NCBI GenBank assembly: GCA_902470835.1
Contig: CABRHR010000078.1
Coordinates: 1-10,193 of the forward strand
Origin: an uncultured Collinsella sp.
Lineage (GTDB): Bacteria; Actinomycetota; Coriobacteriia; Coriobacteriales; Coriobacteriaceae
Reading direction: 5' to 3'
DNA length: 10,193 nt
Shown here: positions 1-4,839 of the stretch, piece after piece
Layout of the letters: each line of letters opens with the position of its first letter
Position numbering within the stretch: position 1 is the stretch's first letter
Notes under the pieces: model-generated
Databases searched by the model: none
Told to the model about the DNA's origin: nothing
The model's input: the letters and a program-made list of their open reading frames with translations, nothing else
Made by a program: the position numbers and the translations under genes

Positions 1-39
1 GTAGCGTCTCGTGGGCTCGGAGATGTGTATAAGAGACAG
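1..39 (+). other. Residual Illumina Nextera (Tn5) sequencing adapter, non-genomic
   Basis: Bases 6-39 match, from memory, the 34-base Nextera read-2 transposase adapter. Its last 19 bases (21-39, AGATGTGTATAAGAGACAG) are the Tn5 mosaic end. Bases 1-5 (GTAGC) would be the end of an i7 index; they agree with the last five bases of index N709 as I remember it, which is weak evidence at five bases. Genomic sequence begins at base 40. An open frame starting at base 11 translates the adapter into MGSEMCIRDR, a typical artefact peptide in draft genomes. The adapter truncates folA. Confidence 0.97.
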
Positions 40-469
40 GCGCAATCTCCCACGCGGGATCGGCGTCCAAGTCGGGAAAGTACGTGTCCACGGGATGGAC
101 GCAGTGGTCATGAGTGACCTCGGCCTCCACGCAGTACGGCAAAAACTGCCGATAGACATCGCCGCCACCGATCACCCAGGCAACGAGCTCATCGGCAACC
201 GCAGAGAGCGCTTCGTCAACGCTATGCACCACGTCGACGCCCTCGTGGGTAAAGCCCATATCGCGCGTAAGCACGATATTGCGGCGGTTCTTGAGAGGAC
301 GCCCGCCGGGAAAACTCAGCAGCGTCTTGCGTCCCATGATAACCGGGCAGCCCTTGGTGCAGGCAACAAAATGGCGCATATCGGCGCGATTGGACACCAC
401 CATGTCGCCCTCGCACCCAATGCCCCAATCGTCACACACGGCGACGATAGCAGATAGCTTACACGTCAT
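40..469 (-). CDS. folA: Dihydrofolate reductase, 3' end missing
   Basis: Reduces dihydrofolate to tetrahydrofolate with NADPH in the cytosol, regenerating the cofactor oxidised by thymidylate synthase. The 143 visible residues show the DHFR order: LSAIVAV near the N-terminus, WGIG at 15-18, substrate-binding acidic Asp30 in NRADMRHF, PVIMGRKT at 42-49, FPGGRPLKNRRNIVLTR at 53-69, VIGGGDVYRQFLP at 99-111 and DTYFPDL at 128-134. The family is about 160 residues long, so roughly 15-25 C-terminal residues are lost at the adapter junction. The ATG at 467-469 is chosen because an AGGTGG ribosome site overlapping the thyA stop codon lies 5 bases upstream. The gap to thyA is 9 bases, so the two are probably co-transcribed and coupled. 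The Pro-Trp that usually precedes the active-site acidic residue (E. coli Pro21-Trp22) is replaced here by Val24-Val25. Confidence 0.95.
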
Positions 470-478
470 GAGCACCAC

Positions 479-1327
479 CTACACCGCAATGGGAATGTTC
501 TTGACCTGCGGGCCGTGCTCATAGCCCTCGACGATCAGGTCATCGGTCGTAAACGCATAGAAGTCATGCACATCGGGGTTGAGCGTTACCTTGGGTGCCG
601 CAAACTGCGGACGCTCGATAAGCTCGCGGACGATATCGACATGACGATCATAGATATGGGCGTCGGCGATCACGTGCAGCAGCTCACCGGGAATCATATC
701 GACCGACTGCGCGACCATCATCAGCAAAATGGCGTACTGGCACACGTTCCAGTTGTTCGCGGCCAAAATGTCCTGGCTGCGCTGGTTGAGAATCATGTTG
801 AGCGTCGGCTTGTCGTCCTGAGGACGCTGCGTCACGTTATAGGTCACGCTATAGGCGCACGGATAAAGGTGCATCTCGGACAGATCGCTAAACACGTACG
901 TATTGGTCATAATGCGGCGACTATACGGCGTGTGCTTAAGGTCGTACAGCACACGGTCCATCTGGTCGAAGTCGCCCTCGACGTAATGGCTCTTCTGACC
1001 AATCTGATAGCCGTAGGCTTTACCGATGGAACCGGTCTCATCGGCCCACTCATCCCAGATATGGCTGTTGAGATCATACACGTTATTGGACTTCTTTTGA
1101 TAGATCCACAGAATCTCGTCCATGGCAGACTTAAGCGCCGTACGACGCAGGGTGAGCGCGGGGAACTCCTCGCGCAGATCATAGCGCGCCGTGACACCAA
1201 AGTTTTTAATGGTATAGGCAGGGGTGCCGTCCTCCCACACCGGACGGACCTTTTGGCCCTCGGTGGTGGTGCCATGGTCCAAGATATCGCGGCACATGGT
1301 TACAAACTGCTGATCAGCTTTGCTCAT
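479..1327 (-). CDS. thyA: Thymidylate synthase (ThyA type)
   Basis: Methylates dUMP to dTMP using 5,10-methylene-tetrahydrofolate and releases dihydrofolate, the substrate of the downstream folA product. The 282-residue length is close to the usual 264-280. Visible active-site elements are the catalytic Cys157 in LYPCAYS, the phosphate-binding Arg pair 137-138 (SRRIM), the RSQD motif at 183-186, dUMP-contacting Asn194 in WNVCQYA, and HIYDRH at 224-229. The residue after the nucleophile is Ala rather than the His of E. coli PCHAF. The ATG at 1325-1327 is preceded by a strong AGGAGGG ribosome site 4 bases upstream. A longer in-frame start reaching 1453 adds 42 residues with no family resemblance, crosses the likely promoter, and was rejected. 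It is the first gene of a thyA-folA operon, divergent from the DUF134 fusion gene. Confidence 0.97.
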   Translation of the reverse strand: MSKADQQFVTMCRDILDHGTTTEGQKVRPVWEDGTPAYTIKNFGVTARYDLREEFPALTLRRTALKSAMDEILWIYQKKSNNVYDLNSHIWDEWADETGSIGKAYGYQIGQKSHYVEGDFDQMDRVLYDLKHTPYSRRIMTNTYVFSDLSEMHLYPCAYSVTYNVTQRPQDDKPTLNMILNQRSQDILAANNWNVCQYAILLMMVAQSVDMIPGELLHVIADAHIYDRHVDIVRELIERPQFAAPKVTLNPDVHDFYAFTTDDLIVEGYEHGPQVKNIPIAV

Positions 1328-1361
1328 TGACCCTCCTGTCAGTCGCCTATAAGCGAGATTT

Positions 1362-1388
1362 ATTGTAGCCCAGGCGCGCGAGTGTCGA
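1362..1388 (-). promoter_or_regulatory. Probable thyA-folA promoter
   Basis: On the minus strand a good -10 box TACAAT (1362-1367) lies about 35 bases upstream of the thyA start. A TCGACA box (1383-1388, 5 of 6 to TTGACA) sits upstream with a short 15-base spacer. The -10 is convincing in this GC-rich context; the -35 is tentative because of the spacing. The predicted transcript would begin near 1355. Confidence 0.5.
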
Positions 1389-1398
1389 ATTGGACACT
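1381..1398. promoter_or_regulatory. 18-bp imperfect palindrome over the thyA -35 region
   Basis: AGTGTCGAATTGGACACT has perfect six-base outer arms (AGTGTC/GACACT) around AATT, with one mismatched G on each side. It overlaps the putative thyA -35 box, where a repressor site could lie. No known operator is recognised, so its function is inferred from symmetry and position only. Confidence 0.3.
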
Positions 1399-1462
1399 TA
1401 GTCCGGCACACGCAATGCACGGCAGCGCGGCTCCGCATGCGGCAACGAGGCATCTTAGCCTT

Positions 1463-1482
1463 TTTCTGACATATGACAGAAA
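1463..1482. promoter_or_regulatory. Upstream CATATG-centred palindrome (candidate operator 1)
   Basis: A 20-base near-perfect palindrome with TTTCTG/CAGAAA arms around CATATG, mismatched at one symmetric pair. It shares TGACATATG-W-CAGA with the downstream site at 1520-1533. It lies just upstream of the predicted -35 of the DUF134 fusion gene and about 100 bases from the thyA -10, so it more probably serves the plus-strand gene. Confidence 0.5.
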
Positions 1483-1486
1483 TGCC

Positions 1487-1514
1487 TTGCGCCCAACGAC
1501 TAACGCGTTATCCT
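1487..1514 (+). promoter_or_regulatory. Probable promoter of the DUF134-NifX fusion gene
   Basis: A TTGCGC box (1487-1492) and a TATCCT -10 box (1509-1514) are separated by 16 bases, predicting a start near 1521. Both are only moderate matches. The position between two palindromes sharing one sequence supports a regulated promoter: operator 1 would lie just upstream of the -35 and operator 2 over the start point. Confidence 0.4.
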
Positions 1515-1519
1515 ATTGT

Positions 1520-1531
1520 TGACATATGTCA
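1520..1531. promoter_or_regulatory. Downstream CATATG-centred palindrome (candidate operator 2)
   Basis: TGACATATGTCA is a perfect 12-base palindrome ending 3 bases before the AAGGAG ribosome site (1535-1540) of the fusion gene. Its TGACATATG core repeats that of the upstream site in the same orientation, 53 bases away, close to five DNA turns. A protein bound here would cover the predicted transcription start. The regulator may be the encoded DUF134 protein itself (autoregulation), which is inference. Confidence 0.5.
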
Positions 1532-1545
1532 GATAAGGAGTGTGC

Positions 1546-2310
1546 ATGGCAGGAAGACGCGAAAAACTGCGCCGCGTCGGGATCATCCCCGAATACCGCG
1601 GCTTTACCCCCGATGGCCTGGCCAGCGGTGATGCCATCGACATGACCGTCGACGAGCTTGAGGTGCTGCGCCTGTGCGACCTGGAAGGTCTCAACCAAGA
1701 GGCGGTCGCCCAGCAGATGAGCATCGCCCGCGCAACGGTGGCGGCCATTTGCAGCCGCGCGCATCGCAAGGTGGCCGAAGCGCTGGTCAACGGACGAGCG
1801 CTCGTCATCGCGGGCGGCAATATCGCGTACTCCCCCATCGCCACGACGACGGCCGCATGGCCAGCAAAGGAGGTCGGCACCATGAGGGTGGCAACGACGT
1901 ACGACAACGGCAACATCTTTATGCACTTTGGCCGCAGCGAGCAGTTCAAGATCTACGACATCCAGGATGGCAAGGTGCTCAACGAGCAGGTCGTAGGCAC
2001 CGGTGGCACCGGCCACGGCGCCTTGGCGGGCCTGCTTGCCAACGGTGGCGTTGACACGCTCATTTGCGGCGGTATCGGCGGCGGCGCTATCAACGCGCTT
2101 GCCCAAGCCGGCATCACGGTCTATGCGGGCGCCCAGGGCAGCTGCGATGCCTGCGTCGAGGCCCTCATTGCCGGCACGCTCGCACAGAACGACGAGGCCA
2201 CCTGCGACTGCCATGGCCATGACCACGAGCACGCCCATGAGCACGGCGAATCCTGTGGTTGCCACGGCCATCACGAGCACGAGGGCCACGAGGGCTGCGG
2301 CTGCCACTAA
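1546..2310 (+). CDS. DUF134 (UPF0251) helix-turn-helix / NifX-type metal-cluster-binding fusion protein with Cys/His-rich tail
   Basis: Three parts are visible in 254 residues. Residues 1-92 match the DUF134/UPF0251 family: basic start, MTVDELEVLRLCDLEGLNQEAV at 33-54, then a sigma-region-4-like helix-turn-helix and KVAEALVNGRAL. Residues 113-215 match the dinitrogenase iron-molybdenum cofactor biosynthesis (NifX/NifB) fold: MRVATTYDNG, HFGRSEQFKIYDI, GTGGTGHGA, CGGIGGGAINAL and a C-x-x-C pair (Cys200, Cys203). Residues 220-254 form a tail with 12 His and 6 Cys, including three CxCH motifs. Such proteins are common in anaerobes, including those with no sign of nitrogenase. A metal- or Fe-S-responsive regulator or metal carrier is plausible, but no substrate can be assigned. 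The ATG at 1546 has AAGGAG 5 bases upstream; a GTG at 1540 lies inside that ribosome site. An internal start at 1882 may give a second product. Convergent with ffh. Confidence 0.9.
   Translation: MAGRREKLRRVGIIPEYRGFTPDGLASGDAIDMTVDELEVLRLCDLEGLNQEAVAQQMSIARATVAAICSRAHRKVAEALVNGRALVIAGGNIAYSPIATTTAAWPAKEVGTMRVATTYDNGNIFMHFGRSEQFKIYDIQDGKVLNEQVVGTGGTGHGALAGLLANGGVDTLICGGIGGGAINALAQAGITVYAGAQGSCDACVEALIAGTLAQNDEATCDCHGHDHEHAHEHGESCGCHGHHEHEGHEGCGCH
1866..1884 (+). promoter_or_regulatory. Strong internal ribosome-binding site and in-frame ATG at the domain junction
   Basis: AAAGGAGGT (1866-1874) is fully complementary to the 16S rRNA 3' end and stands 7 bases before ATG 1882-1884, codon 113 of the fusion gene. 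Initiation here would make a 142-residue stand-alone NifX domain with the metal-binding tail and no DNA-binding part (1882-2310). The ATG falls exactly where stand-alone NifX-like proteins begin (MRVATTYD). This suggests either two products from one message or the remains of two separate genes joined in frame. Confidence 0.6.
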
Positions 2311-2366
2311 CGGCAAGCATCTCAACGTCAACACGCTTCCGCGCGTGCGACAACCTGCGAACGAAC

Positions 2367-2406
2367 GGCGAAGGCCGCCTGGAATACGATCCAGGCGGCC
2401 TTCGCC
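2367..2406. terminator. 16-bp hairpin between convergent genes
   Basis: A perfect 16-base inverted repeat (arms 2367-2382 and 2391-2406) with an 8-base loop AATACGAT lies 56 bases after the fusion gene stop and 20 bases after the ffh stop. Neither side has a classic T-run directly after the stem, though on the plus strand a short second stem (2411-2416/2422-2427) is followed by TATTTCTTATT. The stem is strong enough to work in both directions, as is common between convergent genes. The rest of 2311-2426 holds no gene. Confidence 0.75.
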
Positions 2407-2426
2407 ATACACGACTCAACCAGTCG

Positions 2427-3911
2427 TTATTTCTTATTGCGCATCTGCGCTTCCATCTGGCGCAGCAGGTCCATATCGGACTTGGGGCCGCCCGTACCCA
2501 GGCCGCCCATGCCGCCCAGACCCATAGCGTCCAGGCCAGGGATATTGGGCATGCGCATCTTCTTGCCCTTCTTGCCCTTCTTGCCCTTTTTGCCCTTCTT
2601 GCCGCCGGCCTGAGCCTGATTGGCCATCGTGCGCATGCGGCCCATCATCTTATTCATCTCGCCCCACTGCTTCATAAGGCTATTGACCTCGGTGGGGGTC
2701 ACGCCGGCGCCCTTGGCAATGCGGGCACGGCGCTGGCCGTTGATGATGGAGGGGCGAAGGCGCTCCTCCTTGGTCATCGACATGATGATGGCCTCGTTCT
2801 TATCGAAGATACCTTCGTCCAGGTTGCCACCCATCTGGTTAAGCGCACGCTGGCCACCGGGGAGCATGCCCAGAATACCCTTCATGCCGCCCATCTTCTT
2901 GACGGCCTTCATCTGGTCGAGCATGTCGTTCATGGTGAAGCCCTCGCGAAGCATGCGCTCGGCGGCCTCGAGCTGCTCTGCGTCAGCCGCCTCTTGGGCC
3001 TTCTCGATGATGCCGACAACATCGCCCATGCCCAAGATTCGCTTGGCCATACGATCGGGATAGAACGGCTCCAGCGAATCGGGTTTCTCGCCCATGCTCA
3101 CGAACTTGATAGGCTTGCCGGTCACCTGGCGCACGGAAAGCGCGCCGCCGCCACGGGCGTCGCCGTCGAGCTTGGAGATGATCACGCCGTCAAAGTCGGT
3201 GCGCTCAGCGAAGGTCGAGACGACGTTGACGATATCCTGGCCGGTCATGGCATCGACGACCATCAGCACCTGATCGGGCTTGACGGCCTTCTTGATGTCC
3301 ACGGCCTCCTGCATCATCTGCTCGTCGATCTGCAAACGACCGGCGGTATCGACGATGACCACGTCGCGCAGGTGGTCAACGGCCTCCTGGATGGCGCCCT
3401 TGGCGATGTCAACCGGGTGCTCGCCATCGCCACGGAAGACCGGCACGCCGATCTCTCCGCCAAGCGTGGCCAGCTGGTCGGCAGCGGCGGGACGGTAGAC
3501 GTCGCACGCGGCGAGCAGCGGCGAGCGGCCCTGCTTCTTGAGCAGGTAGGCCAGCTTTACCGCAGCCGTGGTCTTACCGGAGCCCTGCAGACCCACGAGC
3601 ATGATGACATTGGGAATGCGGTTACTAAAGACGAGCTTGCTCTCTGTGGAGCCGAGCATCTCGGTGAGCTCGTCGAGCACGATCTTGACGACGTTTTGCG
3701 CTGGCGACAGCGACTCCATGACCTCGGCGGTCATGCAGCGCTCCTTGGTCTTGGCGACGAACTCCTTGACGACCTTGAAGTTGACGTCGGCCTCGAGCAG
3801 CGCCATGCGAATGTCGCGCATAGCCGAGGTGATATCGGCCTCGGTCAGCTTGCCCTTACCGCGCAGGCGGTCAAATGTGTCGTTGAGGCGATCGCTCAGG
3901 GAATCAAACAC
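2427..3911 (-). CDS. ffh: Signal recognition particle protein Ffh (SRP54 GTPase)
   Basis: Binds 4.5S/SRP RNA and signal sequences on the ribosome and hands nascent membrane proteins to FtsY. In 494 residues the N domain spans about 1-90. The G domain has P-loop GLQGSGKT (107-114), DVYRPAAADQL (137-147), DTAGR (188-192), SKLD (246-249) and DARGGG (251-256). The methionine-rich M domain spans about 300-430 and has the RNA-binding SMTKEERLRPSIINGQRRARIAKG (378-401). After it comes a low-complexity basic tail: five GKK units (437-451), a Gly/Met-rich stretch and a charged end. The start is GTG at 3909-3911, chosen because AAGGAG is 6 bases upstream and MFDSLSDRL is the normal N-terminus. That ribosome site contains the ftsY stop codon; the gap is 10 bases. 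It is the last visible gene of the plsX-acpP-rnc-smc-ftsY-ffh cluster. Confidence 0.98.
   Translation of the reverse strand: MFDSLSDRLNDTFDRLRGKGKLTEADITSAMRDIRMALLEADVNFKVVKEFVAKTKERCMTAEVMESLSPAQNVVKIVLDELTEMLGSTESKLVFSNRIPNVIMLVGLQGSGKTTAAVKLAYLLKKQGRSPLLAACDVYRPAAADQLATLGGEIGVPVFRGDGEHPVDIAKGAIQEAVDHLRDVVIVDTAGRLQIDEQMMQEAVDIKKAVKPDQVLMVVDAMTGQDIVNVVSTFAERTDFDGVIISKLDGDARGGGALSVRQVTGKPIKFVSMGEKPDSLEPFYPDRMAKRILGMGDVVGIIEKAQEAADAEQLEAAERMLREGFTMNDMLDQMKAVKKMGGMKGILGMLPGGQRALNQMGGNLDEGIFDKNEAIIMSMTKEERLRPSIINGQRRARIAKGAGVTPTEVNSLMKQWGEMNKMMGRMRTMANQAQAGGKKGKKGKKGKKGKKMRMPNIPGLDAMGLGGMGGLGTGGPKSDMDLLRQMEAQMRNKK
2559..2603 (-). repeat. Five 9-bp tandem repeats encoding (Gly-Lys-Lys)5 in the Ffh tail
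   Basis: On the plus strand the unit is CTTCTTGCC, in five consecutive copies; the fourth carries one change (CTTTTTGCC). It encodes residues 437-451 of Ffh. The near-identity at DNA level points to recent slippage expansion, so copy number may vary between strains. Confidence 0.9.
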
Positions 3912-3921
3912 TAGTCACTCC

Positions 3922-4839
3922 TTAATTGGACTCGCCCACCAGGGCGCGGCAGAAATCTTTGGCATTGAACTCCTGCAGGTCATCGACCTGCTCGCCCACG
4001 CCCACGCGCAGGATCGGGAGCTTGAGCTTCTCGGCCACGGCCATGGCGATACCGCCCTTAGCCGTGCCGTCGAGCTTAGTCATGATAATACCGTCCAGGC
4101 CCAGCGCCTCGTTAAACTCGAGCGCCTGGTTCAGACCGTTTTGGCCCGTCGCGGCGTCGATCACAAGCACGACCGAAACCGGCATGGGACCGGCGGCCAT
4201 ATTGGCGGCGCGCTTACGGGTCACATTGACCACCTTGGCAAGCTCGCGCATGAGCTCAGGGCTCGTGTGCAGACGGCCGGCGGTATCGATGAGCACCAGG
4301 TCACTGCCGCGCTTATCGGCCTCGTCGAGCACGTCATAGCACACGCTCGCCGGATCGGAGCCACGGTCGCGCTTGATGACGGGGACGCCAGCGCGCTGGC
4401 CCCACACATCGAGCTGCTCGATGGCGGCGGCGCGGAACGTATCGGCAGAGCCGATCACGACGTTCTTGCCGCGGGCGGCCATGGCGCTCGCGATCTTACC
4501 GACCGTCGTGGTCTTGCCGGCACCGTTAATGCCCACAAACAGCACGCAGCTCGGCGTATCGGAAAACGGATCGCGCTCGATGGGCACAAAGTGCTGCTCA
4601 AGCTGCTCGGCCAGGGCGCGACGGAGTTGCGGGGCGGTCTTGAGGTTCTTCTTGGCCGCGGCATCGCGCAGGTCATCGGAGACCTTGATGGCGACCTCGG
4701 CGCCCATGTCACCCATGACGAGGGTGTCCTCAAGGTCCTCCCAAAAATCTTCATCAACCTCGCCGCCAAAATAGAAGACCTCGTTGAGGGCCTCGCGGCT
4801 GCGCTCAAGTCCGCGCGAGAGAGCATCGAAGAATCCCAT
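3922..4839 (-). CDS. ftsY: SRP receptor GTPase FtsY
   Basis: Membrane-associated receptor for the signal recognition particle; it pairs with Ffh in a symmetric GTPase complex and releases the nascent chain to the translocon. At 305 residues it is a minimal N-G form without the long acidic A domain of E. coli FtsY. The N-terminal MGFFDALSRGLERSREALNE can form the amphipathic membrane-targeting helix. GTPase motifs are P-loop GINGAGKT (103-110), DTFRAAAIEQL (133-143), DTAGR (185-189), TKLD (254-257) and GTAKGG (258-263). Its ATG (4837-4839) shares one base with the smc stop codon (TAATG) and has only a distant AGG about 13 bases upstream, so translation probably depends on ribosomes finishing smc. 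Its stop lies inside the ffh ribosome site. Confidence 0.98.
   Translation of the reverse strand: MGFFDALSRGLERSREALNEVFYFGGEVDEDFWEDLEDTLVMGDMGAEVAIKVSDDLRDAAAKKNLKTAPQLRRALAEQLEQHFVPIERDPFSDTPSCVLFVGINGAGKTTTVGKIASAMAARGKNVVIGSADTFRAAAIEQLDVWGQRAGVPVIKRDRGSDPASVCYDVLDEADKRGSDLVLIDTAGRLHTSPELMRELAKVVNVTRKRAANMAAGPMPVSVVLVIDAATGQNGLNQALEFNEALGLDGIIMTKLDGTAKGGIAMAVAEKLKLPILRVGVGEQVDDLQEFNAKDFCRALVGESN

Noticed and set aside
21..39. Tn5 mosaic end as a natural transposon end
   Set aside because: It is preceded by the full Nextera read-2 adapter and there is no transposase or target duplication, so it comes from library preparation.
11..457. 148-codon plus-strand open frame beginning in the adapter
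   Set aside because: Its start codon is in the Nextera adapter and it runs antisense to folA.
515..1330. 271-codon plus-strand open frame opposite thyA
   Set aside because: Antisense shadow of an unmistakable thymidylate synthase; no recognisable domain.
1328..1453. 42-residue N-terminal extension of ThyA
   Set aside because: It has no family resemblance and includes the likely promoter; the ATG at 1325-1327 has a strong ribosome site.
1519..1524. TTGACA as a -35 box for the fusion gene
   Set aside because: A -10 at the right spacing would fall on the start codon, and none is present; the sequence is better explained as part of the palindrome.
1513..2412. 299-codon minus-strand open frame opposite the DUF134 fusion gene
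   Set aside because: It crosses the terminator hairpin and the promoter region, and the plus-strand protein has clear family matches throughout.
2259..3914. 551-codon plus-strand open frame opposite ffh
   Set aside because: It lies antisense to a clear ffh gene, has His/Leu/Ala-rich low-information sequence, and is explained by GC-rich third positions removing stops on the opposite strand.
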